Source: Roseinatronobacter ekhonensis (lineage in GTDB: Bacteria; Pseudomonadota; Alphaproteobacteria; Rhodobacterales; Rhodobacteraceae). Taken from it: a stretch of 46,574 bases of DNA. The stretch is from the NCBI RefSeq assembly GCF_900499075.1, contig NZ_UIHC01000025.1, forward strand, positions 1 to 46,574, written 5' to 3'. Shown here in pieces: positions 39,585 to 46,574 of the stretch (positions are counted from its first letter, which is position 1; each line of letters starts with the position of its first letter). The translations under genes were made by a program, and so were the position numbers. Below the pieces are notes generated by a model. The model made no database searches. It was not told the DNA's origin and was given only the letters and a program-made list of their open reading frames with translations.

Positions 39585-39789
39585 CGCCACTTTCGATGAA
39601 GACGCCATGTGGCTCACCCTCTCGGATGGCCGTGTCCTTGGCGTGCCGCTGGTCTGGTTCCCGCGCCTTCTGAACGCCACGCCGCAACAGCGCGAAGCGG
39701 TCGAAATCACCCCCTTCGGCCTGCATTGGGAAGACTTGGACGAGGATATTTCCATCCCCGCCCTGTTGAACGGTCAACGCGCCGCCTGA
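39562..39789 (+). CDS. DUF2442 protein
   Basis: The 75-residue product has the DUF2442 pattern: WLTLSDGRVLGVPLVWFPRL and then FGLHWEDLDEDISIPALLNG. Members are small, often paired with DUF4160 proteins in presumed toxin-antitoxin-like units; no DUF4160 gene is here. It overlaps the AT-rich gene by 23 bases in another frame, across a run of eight T (39569-39576). The ATG at 39562 has GGGAAAG ahead; an ATG at 39607 is an alternative that would remove the overlap. It ends five bases before the convergent glpK. Confidence 0.75.
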   Translation: MALFFRASATFDEDAMWLTLSDGRVLGVPLVWFPRLLNATPQQREAVEITPFGLHWEDLDEDISIPALLNGQRAA

Positions 39790-39794
39790 GTCCC

Positions 39795-41285
39795 CTACCC
39801 CGCATACCCGATCGTCGCCTCGATCGCGCGTTTCCATGCGCCGGTGCGCGCGTCGCGCAGGCTGTCGTCCATCGCAGGCTCGAACCGGGCCTCTGCCGCC
39901 CATGACGCCGCGAACGCGTCCATCCCCGGCATGACGCCCGCCTTGTGCCCGGCCAGCCACGCTGCCCCCATCGCCGTCGTTTCCAGCACTTTCGGCCGGT
40001 CCACCGGCGCGCCAAGAATGTCGGACAGGAATTGCATGGCATAATCGCTCGCCGCCATGCCGCCATCGACGCGCAGCACCGCGGATTCCGCCTCTCCCAT
40101 ATCCGCCTGCATCGCCGCCAGCAGGTCACGCGTCTGGAAGCCCACGCTTTCCAGCGCCGCGCGCGCCAGCTCTGCGGGGCCGGAACTGCGCGTCAACCCA
40201 AAGATCGCGCCCCGGCATTCGGCATTCCAATAGGGCGCGCCCAGCCCGGTGAAGGCGGGGACCAGCACCACCTCTTGCGCCGGGTCGGCGGCTTCGGCCA
40301 AGGGCTGCGTTTCCGGCGCGGTGCGGATGATCTTGAGCCCGTCGCGCAGCCATTGCACCACCGCCCCCGCGATGAAGATCGACCCTTCGAGCGCATAGGT
40401 CGGCGTGCCGTCCAACTGGTAGGCGATGGTGGTCAGCAAGCGGTTTTGCGAGCGCACGGCGGTATCGCCCGTGTTCAGAAGCGCGAAACAGCCGGTGCCA
40501 TAGGTGGATTTCAGCATGCCGGGCTGGAAACAGGCCTGCCCCACGGTCGCCGCCTGCTGGTCGCCCGCGATGCCAAGGATGGGAATGGGCGCGCCGAACA
40601 GGTCGGGGCGGGTCTGGCCGAAATCTGACGCGCAATCGCGCACCTCTGGCAACATGGACATGGGAATGCCCAGCCGGTCACACATGGTCTGCGACCAGCG
40701 GCCCTTGCGGATGTCGTATAGCATGGTGCGCGCGGCATTGGTGGCGTCGGTCACATGCGCCTGCCCGCCCGTCAGGTTCCACACGAGCCATGTGTCGACG
40801 GTGCCGAAGGCCAGTTCGCCAGCTTCGGCGCGGGCGCGCGCGCCCTCTACATTGTCCAAGAGCCATGCCAGTTTCGTGCCAGAGAAATACGGGTCCAGAA
40901 GCAGGCCGGTGCGGTCCGTCACCTCCTCTTCGAACCCCTCGGCGACAAGGCGTTTGCACATCTCTGACGTGCGGCGATCCTGCCAGACAATGGCGTTATG
41001 GATGGGTTTGCCGGTCTTGCGGTCCCAGACCAGCGTGGTTTCGCGTTGGTTGGTGATGCCGATGGCGGCTATCTCGCCCGCGCGGATACCGGCTTTTTCC
41101 ATCGCGGCACGGCAGGTCGCGGCGGTGGTGGACCACAGGTCGGAACAGTCATGCTCAACCCAGCCCGAGGCCGGGTAATGCTGGGCGAATTCTTCCTGCG
41201 CGCTGGCGACCATACGAAAGCCCTGGTCGAACAGGATGGCGCGGGTGGAAGTGGTGCCTTGGTCGATTGCGAGGATCAGGGTCAT
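39795..41285 (-). CDS. glpK: Glycerol kinase
   Basis: GlpK phosphorylates glycerol to sn-glycerol-3-phosphate, trapping it in the cell. The 496-residue protein has the ATP-motif [14 protein letters not shown] (8-21), the substrate pair R81/E82 in [10 protein letters not shown], and [14 protein letters not shown] and [14 protein letters not shown] as in FGGY kinases. It is the last gene of the glycerol operon, after a strong intrinsic terminator that lies between it and the binding-protein gene. That layout predicts lower glpK expression than transporter expression. Confidence 0.97.
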   Translation of the reverse strand: MTLILAIDQGTTSTRAILFDQGFRMVASAQEEFAQHYPASGWVEHDCSDLWSTTAATCRAAMEKAGIRAGEIAAIGITNQRETTLVWDRKTGKPIHNAIVWQDRRTSEMCKRLVAEGFEEEVTDRTGLLLDPYFSGTKLAWLLDNVEGARARAEAGELAFGTVDTWLVWNLTGGQAHVTDATNAARTMLYDIRKGRWSQTMCDRLGIPMSMLPEVRDCASDFGQTRPDLFGAPIPILGIAGDQQAATVGQACFQPGMLKSTYGTGCFALLNTGDTAVRSQNRLLTTIAYQLDGTPTYALEGSIFIAGAVVQWLRDGLKIIRTAPETQPLAEAADPAQEVVLVPAFTGLGAPYWNAECRGAIFGLTRSSGPAELARAALESVGFQTRDLLAAMQADMGEAESAVLRVDGGMAASDYAMQFLSDILGAPVDRPKVLETTAMGAAWLAGHKAGVMPGMDAFAASWAAEARFEPAMDDSLRDARTGAWKRAIEATIGYAG

Positions 41286-41322
41286 GCGGCGGGCCTTTCT
41301 GGGTGCAACAGGGTCAGCATAG

Positions 41323-41355
41323 AAAAAGGGCCGGGGTTTTCAACAACCCCGGCCC
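41323..41355 (-). terminator. Intrinsic terminator between glpV and glpK
   Basis: On the minus strand GGGCCGGGGTT (41355-41345) pairs perfectly with AACCCCGGCCC (41338-41328) around GTTGAA, then TTTTTC follows (41327-41322). It lies 16 bases after the glpV stop and 38 before the glpK ATG. It should stop most transcripts after the transporter genes, so readthrough or a separate promoter must serve glpK. Confidence 0.85.
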
Positions 41356-41370
41356 CCTGTCGGCTGGCGA

Positions 41371-43083
41371 TTACTGCCAGGATGCGATGAGTTCGTCGTA
41401 GGAGACGGTCATCGGCTCTTCATCCTCGTTCTCCATCTCTGGGAACGGGGCACCGGGCTGGCTGAACCAGTAATCCGCGTCACGCTCTTCGTTCATGACC
41501 GGACCCAGATCGCCCTGAACGCCGGCGCGTTCCAGACGCTCCATCACGCTTTCCATGTCAGAGCAGAGCGAATCGAGCGCGTCCTGTGCGGATTTCGCAC
41601 CCGACATGGCATCGCCGATATTCTGCCACCACAGTTGTGCCAGACGCGGATAGTCGGGCACGTTTGTGCCGGTGGGCGACCACTGCACGCGCGCGGGCGA
41701 GCGGTAGAATTCCACCAGACCACCCAGACGCGGAGCGCGCTCAGTGAAGCTCTCGTGGTTGATGGTCGATTCCCGGATGAAGGTCAGGCCAACATGGCTT
41801 TTCTTCACATCCACCGTCTGCGACGTGACGAACTGGGCATAGAGCCAGGCCGCTTTCGCACGGTCAACCGGGGTCGAATCCATCAGCGTCCAGGAGCCCA
41901 CGTCCTGATAGCCGACCTTCTGGCCTTCTTTCCAATAAACGCCGTGCGGGCTTGGGGCCAGACGCCATTTCGGGGTGCCATCCTCGTTCATGACCGCATC
42001 GCTTTCGACCAGCGGTGCCACGAAGGTGGTGTACAGGAACATCTGCTGCGCGATGTTGCCCTGCCCCGGAACCGGGCCTGCCTCAGAGAAGGTCATCCCC
42101 ATGGCCGAGGGCGGCGAGTAGTTGTTCAGCCATTCGATGGCTTTCTCAACCGCATAGACCGCCGCCGGGCTGTTGGCGGCACCGCCACGATCAACGCACG
42201 CACCCACAGGCTGCGACGCGTCATTCACGCGGATGCCCCATTCGTCGACCGGCAGGCCGTTGGGTTCACCCGTGTCGCCCATGCCAGCCATGGACATCCA
42301 CGCATCGGTATAGCGCCAGCCAAGGCTGGGGTCTTTCTTGCCGTAGTCCATGTTGCCGAACACGTTTTCGGCCGGACCGTCGGCATAGGACATATCGCGC
42401 CCGGTGAAGAATTCGGCAATATCCTCATAGGCCGCCCAGTTGACCGGAACGCCAAGATCGTAGCCATAGGCGGCCCGGAAATCTTCCTGGCTTTGCGGAT
42501 GGTTGAACCAGTCGTAGCGGAACCAATACAGGTTCGCGAATTGCTGCGACGGCAACTGGTACAGTTTGCCATCCGGGCCGGTCGTGAACTGGGTGCCGAT
42601 GAAATCGTCCAGATTCAGCGTCGGGCTGGTGACATCGGCGGCTTCGCCCGCCATCCAGTCGGTCAGGTTGCGCACCTGCTGATAGCGCCAATGCGTGCCG
42701 ATCAGGTCGGAATCGTTGGTGTAGGCGTCATAGATGTTCTCACCCGACTGCATTTGCGTTTGCAGCTTTTCGACCACGTCGCCCTCGCCGATCAGGTCGT
42801 GGGTCACGTTGATGCCGGTCATCGCGCTGAACGCCGGGGCCAGCACCTGGCTTTCGAATTCATGCGTGGTGATGGTTTCCGACACGACGTTGATGCTCAT
42901 GCCCTCGAAAGGCTGCGCAGCGTCGATGAACCACTGCATTTCGGCTTCCTGCTCGGCGCGGGTCAGTGACGACAGGTCGCCGATTTCCGCATCCAGGAAC
43001 GCGCGTGCGGCGTCCATGTCGGCGAAAGCCGGACCCGCAAGGATCAGCAGCGCCGCCGTGGTTGATTTGAGGTTCAGGTTCAT
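41371..43083 (-). CDS. glpV: Glycerol ABC transporter substrate-binding protein
   Basis: The 570-residue product is the periplasmic binding protein of the GlpSTPQUV glycerol importer of Rhizobium type. From ATG 43083 (GGGAGGACACCAC ahead) it has a signal peptide cleaved after AGPAFA (residue ~21). The mature protein is long and MalE-like (AFSAMTGINVTHDLIGEGD, DAYTNDSDLIGTHWRYQ). The upstream in-frame codons are not family-like. It lies downstream of the DUF2160 gene and upstream of the terminator. Whether it binds glycerol in particular rests on its neighbours. Confidence 0.9.
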   Translation of the reverse strand: MNLNLKSTTAALLILAGPAFADMDAARAFLDAEIGDLSSLTRAEQEAEMQWFIDAAQPFEGMSINVVSETITTHEFESQVLAPAFSAMTGINVTHDLIGEGDVVEKLQTQMQSGENIYDAYTNDSDLIGTHWRYQQVRNLTDWMAGEAADVTSPTLNLDDFIGTQFTTGPDGKLYQLPSQQFANLYWFRYDWFNHPQSQEDFRAAYGYDLGVPVNWAAYEDIAEFFTGRDMSYADGPAENVFGNMDYGKKDPSLGWRYTDAWMSMAGMGDTGEPNGLPVDEWGIRVNDASQPVGACVDRGGAANSPAAVYAVEKAIEWLNNYSPPSAMGMTFSEAGPVPGQGNIAQQMFLYTTFVAPLVESDAVMNEDGTPKWRLAPSPHGVYWKEGQKVGYQDVGSWTLMDSTPVDRAKAAWLYAQFVTSQTVDVKKSHVGLTFIRESTINHESFTERAPRLGGLVEFYRSPARVQWSPTGTNVPDYPRLAQLWWQNIGDAMSGAKSAQDALDSLCSDMESVMERLERAGVQGDLGPVMNEERDADYWFSQPGAPFPEMENEDEEPMTVSYDELIASWQ

Positions 43084-43177
43084 GTGGTGTCCTCCCTTTT
43101 TGAACCGGTGATACGGGGCGGTGTCGTCATGCAAGCAGGGCCTCCCCGTCCCTGTCGGCCTTGCACGCTGTCATTGT

Positions 43178-43453
43178 CTAGACCCAGCGGAATACCGCTG
43201 CGGCATAGACAAGGCAGACTGCCATTGCCCAAGGCTGGGTGTCGGGTCCGACCAGACCCAGCCAGGCAAGATTGATGAACGCGCTTCCCAGCAGCGTGAT
43301 GAACAGACGGTCGCCGCGCGTGGTTTCGATCCGCAGCACCCCGATACGCGGGGTTTCGGGAAACTTGAGCGCGAGCACCGTGAAGGTGATCAGCAAAGCC
43401 GCGATGACGATGAAAAAGATCGCGGTCGGTTGGGTCCAGGCCATCCAATCCAT
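43178..43453 (-). CDS. glpU: DUF2160 membrane protein, glycerol transporter accessory
   Basis: The 91-residue product has two or three hydrophobic helices (TAIFFIVIAALLITFTVLAL, ITLLGSAFINLAWLGL, AMAVCLVYAAAVF) around a basic loop PRIGVLRIETTRGDR. It matches DUF2160, which is GlpU of the rhizobial glp transporter, of unknown role but fixed between permease GlpQ and binding protein GlpV. It is 22 bases after glpQ. Confidence 0.88.
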   Translation of the reverse strand: MDWMAWTQPTAIFFIVIAALLITFTVLALKFPETPRIGVLRIETTRGDRLFITLLGSAFINLAWLGLVGPDTQPWAMAVCLVYAAAVFRWV

Positions 43454-43475
43454 GAGGTGTCTCCTTTTTCCCGGC

Positions 43476-44330
43476 TTACACGCGACCTAGGGCAAAGCCC
43501 TTGGCGATGTAGTTGCGAACGAAATAAATGACCAAGGCCCCCGGCACGATGGTCAGGATACCGGCGGCCGCCAGCACGCCCCAATCCACCCCGGCCGCGC
43601 CGACCGTGCGGGTCATGGTCGCGGCGATCGGCTTGGCATCGACCGTCGTCAATGTGCGCGACAGCAGCAGTTCCACCCAAGAGAACATGAAGCAAAAGAA
43701 CGCCGCCACGCCAATGCCCGACGCAATAAGCGGGGTGAAGATTTTGACGAAGAACGCACCAAAGCTGTAGCCGTCGATATAGGCGGTCTCGTCGATTTCC
43801 TTGGGCACGCCGCGCATGAACCCTTCCAAAATCCAGACCGCAAGCGGCACGTTGAACAGGCAATGCGCCAAAGCCACCGCGATATGCGTGTCGAACAACC
43901 CGACCGACGAATAAAGCTGGAAGAACGGCAGCGCGAACACGGCGGGCGGCGCCATCCGGTTGGTCAGCAACCAGAAGAACAGGTGCTTGTCGCCCAGAAA
44001 GTGGTAGCGCGAAAACGCGTAGGCCGCAGGCAGCGCCACCGCAAGGCTGATCGCAGTGTTCAGCACGACGTAAATCAGCGTGTTAACATAGCCCATATAC
44101 CAGCTTGGGTCGGTCAGGATGGTGATATAGTTCTGAAACGTCAGCGCCTCGGGCCAGAGCGTGAAACTGCTCTGGATCTCTGCGTTGGTTTTCAGGCTCA
44201 TGTTCAGCAGCCAGTAGATCGGCAGCATCAGAAAAACCAAATACAGGGTCATCACCACGGCACGGCTGTTGACGCGCGGCAGGCTTGGGCGGCGGGTCGT
44301 GACCGCGGCTGTCGAGGTTGCATCCACCAT
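43476..44330 (-). CDS. glpQ: Glycerol ABC transporter permease
   Basis: The 284-residue product is a MalG-type permease with six helices. The EAA loop (EGFMRGVPKEIDETAYIDG) is the coupling helix to the ATPase. The N-terminus is cytosolic with a serine/threonine/arginine-rich start. It starts three bases after glpP. It would pair with GlpP in the membrane. Confidence 0.92.
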   Translation of the reverse strand: MVDATSTAAVTTRRPSLPRVNSRAVVMTLYLVFLMLPIYWLLNMSLKTNAEIQSSFTLWPEALTFQNYITILTDPSWYMGYVNTLIYVVLNTAISLAVALPAAYAFSRYHFLGDKHLFFWLLTNRMAPPAVFALPFFQLYSSVGLFDTHIAVALAHCLFNVPLAVWILEGFMRGVPKEIDETAYIDGYSFGAFFVKIFTPLIASGIGVAAFFCFMFSWVELLLSRTLTTVDAKPIAATMTRTVGAAGVDWGVLAAAGILTIVPGALVIYFVRNYIAKGFALGRV

Positions 44331-44333
44331 GGT

Positions 44334-45206
44334 TCAGCCCCCTTTCTTGTCGAGATTGGTCATCACGGTGTAGAACACCCAACTGATCGCAAGGATCACG
44401 AGGAAATACATGATCGAGAAGGCCGCCGCCGGACCAAGGTCGAACTGTCCCAGTGCCATTTTCACAAGGTCGATGGACAGCAGCGTGGTCGCATTGCCGG
44501 GACCACCGCCGGTCACGACGAACGGCTCTGTGTAGATCATGAAACTGTCCATGAAGCGCAGCAGGATCGCGATCATCAGCACGCCCATCATCTTGGGCAA
44601 TTCGATGTAGCGAAACACTGCCCAGCGGCTGGCCTGATCGATCTTGGCCGCCTGGTAATACGCATCGGGAATGGATTTCAGACCGGCATAGGCCAGCAGC
44701 GCCACAAGCGAGGTCCAGTGCCACACATCCATCGCGATGATCGTGACCCACGCGTCAAAGCTGTCCTGCGTGTAGTTGTAGTCGATCCCCAGCTTGTCGA
44801 GCGTGTAGCCCAGCAACCCGATATCGACGCGGCCAAAGACCTGCCAGATTGTGCCCACCACGTTCCATGGGATGAGCAACGGCAGTGACATGACCACAAG
44901 GCAGAAGCTGGCCCAGAACCCGCTTTTCGGCATGTTCAGCGCGACATACACGCCCAGCGGCACCTCTATCGCCAAAATGATGCCGGAGAACATCAACTGC
45001 CGTTGCAGCGCGTTCCACATGCGGTCGTCATGCAGCATCTGTTCGAACCATTCGAGGCCCGCCCAGAAGAACTGGTTGTTGCCGAAACTGTCCTGCACAG
45101 AGTAATTGACCACTGTCATCAGCGGAATGACCGCCGAAAACGCCACGAGGATCAGCACTGGCAGCACAAGAAACCATGCTTTCTGGTTGACGGTCTTGTT
45201 CATCAC
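44334..45206 (-). CDS. glpP: Glycerol ABC transporter permease
   Basis: The 290-residue product is a MalF-type permease with six predicted helices and an EAA loop (AGLKSIPDAYYQAAKIDQAS). Its ATG overlaps the glpT stop as ATGA, so the two are translated together. The N-terminus has a lysine-rich cytosolic start (MNKTVNQKAW) before the first helix. Confidence 0.92.
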   Translation of the reverse strand: MMNKTVNQKAWFLVLPVLILVAFSAVIPLMTVVNYSVQDSFGNNQFFWAGLEWFEQMLHDDRMWNALQRQLMFSGIILAIEVPLGVYVALNMPKSGFWASFCLVVMSLPLLIPWNVVGTIWQVFGRVDIGLLGYTLDKLGIDYNYTQDSFDAWVTIIAMDVWHWTSLVALLAYAGLKSIPDAYYQAAKIDQASRWAVFRYIELPKMMGVLMIAILLRFMDSFMIYTEPFVVTGGGPGNATTLLSIDLVKMALGQFDLGPAAAFSIMYFLVILAISWVFYTVMTNLDKKGG

Positions 45207-46285
45207 GCAGCCCTCCCTTGCGGTGCGACGCGCCAGTCATCGGCGTAGACATTCACATGCGCAGGGTCGAACCAGACGCGGGTCATATCGGGCCCGATCC
45301 GGTCATCCTCTCCCGCGACGATGTTGATCTCTTGGCCGAACAGTTCGGCGCGGACCAGCTTGTGGCGGCCCACATCCTCGACCCGGCGAACCTTTACGGG
45401 CAGTCCGGTGTCGCTGCTCAACCGCGCGAATTCGGGGCGGATGCCGATGGCGGTCTTGCCATTGACCGGACCGTAGCCATCCGCAAGGTCCATCTCTGTG
45501 CCGTGCACAATGGCGCGGCGCCCTTCGATCTGGGCAGGGATCACGTTCATCCCCGGTGATCCGATGAAATACCCGACGAATGTATGGGCGGGACGCTCGA
45601 ACAATTCCTCGGGCGTGCCGATCTGCACCACGCGCCCGTCATACATGACGACCACCTTGTCGGCAAAGGTCAGCGCCTCTGTCTGGTCATGGGTGACATA
45701 AATCATCGTATGGCCAAATTCGTGGTGCAGCTTTTTCAACTGCGTGCGCAATTCCCATTTCATATGCGGGTCAATCACGGTCAGCGGCTCGTCGAACAGC
45801 AGCGCGTTCACGTCCTTGCGCACCATGCCGCGACCAAGGCTGATCTTTTGCTTGGCATCTGCGGTCAGCCCGCGCGCTTTGTGGTCCAGCGTCGCTTCCA
45901 TCCCGATCATGGCGGCGATTTCCTGAACCCGTGCGGCCACATAGGCCGGGTCTTCGCCACGGTTGCGCAGCGGAAAGGCCAGATTGTCGCGCACGGTCAT
46001 GGTGTCGTAGACCACCGGAAACTGGAACACCTGCGCGATATTGCGCTCTGCGGTGGTGGCCTGTGTCATGTCCTGCCCGTCGAACAGAATCCGACCCTGA
46101 GAGGGGTTCAGCAGCCCCGAAATAATGTTCAACAGCGTGGATTTCCCACAGCCGGACGAGCCCAGCAGCGCATAGGCGGCGCCATCCTCCCAGTCATGGT
46201 TCAGTTCCTTCAACGCGAAATCATCCTCTGATTTCGGGTTGGGCAAATAAGAATGCGCCAGGTTATCAAGCGTGATCCGTGCCAT
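45203..46285 (-). CDS. glpT: Glycerol ABC transporter ATPase
   Basis: The 360-residue protein is a MalK-like ATPase with Walker A GSSGCGKST (42-50), Q-loop region QVFQFPVVYDTMTV, Walker B ALLFDEP (161-167) and His199 in VTHDQTEALT. A C-terminal regulatory TOBE part follows. The expected LSGGQ signature is replaced by LTADAKQKISLGRG (140-153), a variant I recall as normal in this family. GGAGGAG lies ahead of the ATG. The gene starts 15 bases after the broken glpS. A heterodimer with GlpS is the usual arrangement, so loss of glpS could leave it without a partner. Confidence 0.92.
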   Translation of the reverse strand: MARITLDNLAHSYLPNPKSEDDFALKELNHDWEDGAAYALLGSSGCGKSTLLNIISGLLNPSQGRILFDGQDMTQATTAERNIAQVFQFPVVYDTMTVRDNLAFPLRNRGEDPAYVAARVQEIAAMIGMEATLDHKARGLTADAKQKISLGRGMVRKDVNALLFDEPLTVIDPHMKWELRTQLKKLHHEFGHTMIYVTHDQTEALTFADKVVVMYDGRVVQIGTPEELFERPAHTFVGYFIGSPGMNVIPAQIEGRRAIVHGTEMDLADGYGPVNGKTAIGIRPEFARLSSDTGLPVKVRRVEDVGRHKLVRAELFGQEINIVAGEDDRIGPDMTRVWFDPAHVNVYADDWRVAPQGRAA

Positions 46286-46300
46286 CGCGTCCTCTCCTCC

Positions 46301-46440
46301 TCAGGCTGCCAGCGCGTAAGCGGCAGGCGCGACCAGACGGCCATCCGCGTCAAAAATATAGACATGGCGGGGGTCCAGATAGACCGCCAGTTCACGACCC
46401 AGGTCCAGATCATGCACCCCGTGCACCAGCCCGACCCAAC
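46301..46440 (-). pseudogene. glpS: 3' remnant of glpS (glycerol ABC transporter ATPase)
   Basis: The last ~46 codons read WVGLVHGVHDLDLGREL... then YLDPRHVYIFDADGRLVAP and end AYALAA followed by TGA (46303-46301). This is the C-terminal regulatory end of a MalK/GlpS-like ATPase, in the expected place before glpT. Immediately upstream the frame changes to IS sequence, so the gene is cut at about 46440. The 5' part, if kept, lies beyond the element outside the window. Confidence 0.75.
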
Positions 46441-46574
46441 GTTTGGGGAGCTATGCCCGAAAGTTGGTGACGGCGTGATTAGGCGGCTTTTTGAAGTTGC
46501 TTGATCCCGTCCTTGAATTCAATCCCCTGGATGATCTCAGGCATGCGGCTTGCGCCGTCGAGTTTGCGCCATTT
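46441..46574 (-). mobile_element. IS256-family insertion sequence, one end, inserted in glpS
   Basis: From about 46441 to the window edge the sequence is an IS end: a terminal stretch GGGGAGCTATGCCCGAAAGT beginning near 46445, an untranslated margin, then the C-terminus of a transposase. The element is oriented with its transposase in the same direction as the glp genes. Its exact boundary and target duplication cannot be fixed because the other end is outside the window. The interruption of glpS is seen directly; the family name comes from the transposase end. Confidence 0.75.
46479..46574 (-). CDS. IS256-family transposase, C-terminal fragment
   Basis: The last 31 residues visible read KWRKLDGASRMPEIIQGIEF then KDGIKQLQKAA, ending at TAA (46481-46479). 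The pattern (WxKLxG...P.ii.GxxFxDGI) is the C-terminal end of IS256-family (mutator type) transposases. The gene is cut by the window edge, not necessarily in the genome. It reads toward glpS/glpT. Confidence 0.75.
   Translation of the reverse strand, partial: KWRKLDGASRMPEIIQGIEFKDGIKQLQKAA

Noticed and set aside
39562-39789. Toxin-antitoxin pair with the AT-rich gene
   Set aside because: DUF2442 is sometimes paired with DUF4160, but the AT-rich product has no DUF4160 or toxin motif, and the two genes differ in composition.
41635-42969. Plus-strand frame opposite glpV
   Set aside because: Shadow frame with low-complexity composition; glpV has a signal peptide and binding-protein features.

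Overview
The window reads as chromosome of an alphaproteobacterium of the Rhodobacteraceae (Rhodobacter/Roseobacter group). The grounds are the GC-rich coding sequence, the nuo operon order with the small accessory genes seen in that family, the birA-coaX-rnj tail behind nuoN, the GlpSTPQUV-type glycerol ABC transporter, and intergenic double hairpins typical of these genomes. The genus cannot be fixed from the sequence alone. Nearly all of the window is dense, ordinary coding DNA; the accessory parts are two surface-polysaccharide blocks, one AT-rich foreign-looking gene and an insertion sequence at the right edge.

Layout. 1-2254: an rRNA-type promoter pointing off the left edge, then scpB-scpA (chromosome condensation) and ribE, all on the minus strand. 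2423-6924 (plus): kpsS, an outer-membrane polysaccharide export lipoprotein and kpsC, the lipid-linker and export part of a group-2-like capsule. 7036-26133 (minus): one long transcription unit, from nuoA at its right end to nuoN, continuing into birA, coaX and rnj (RNase J). Inside it lie three small non-catalytic genes (a two-helix membrane protein, a secreted protein, a lipoprotein). A TTGACC-N17-TAGATG promoter precedes nuoA.

26134-26962 has no intact gene. It holds the nuo promoter and a broken LprI/DUF1311-like gene. 26963-27898 is a nucleoside hydrolase. 27993-35267 (minus) is a second glycan block: a double-length sulfotransferase, a GT14/DUF5927 branching transferase, two tandem GT2 paralogues, galU and a CysQ-type phosphatase. 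These supply UDP-glucose, glycosyl transfer, sulfation and removal of the sulfation by-product PAP, which suggests a sulfated surface glycan. 35367-37301 (plus) holds an ABC-2 permease of the KpsM type, a tiny membrane protein with a CxxC knuckle, and a DUF1989 protein. lepA follows (37369-39168).

39201-39584 is an AT-rich orphan whose C-terminal half resembles the trypco2 domain of NTP-dependent conflict systems; it overlaps a DUF2442 gene across a run of eight T. 39795-46574 (minus) is the glycerol uptake operon, with order glpS-T-P-Q-U-V-K. glpS is cut by an IS256-family element, and only its C-terminal ~46 codons remain beside the intact glpT.

The points most worth a second look are the IS-disrupted glpS, the AT-rich trypco2-like gene, the putative sulfated-glycan block with its two-domain sulfotransferase, the extra genes and the NuoE extension in the nuo operon, and the decayed LprI-like gene. 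I did not find a clear wholly new multi-gene system.
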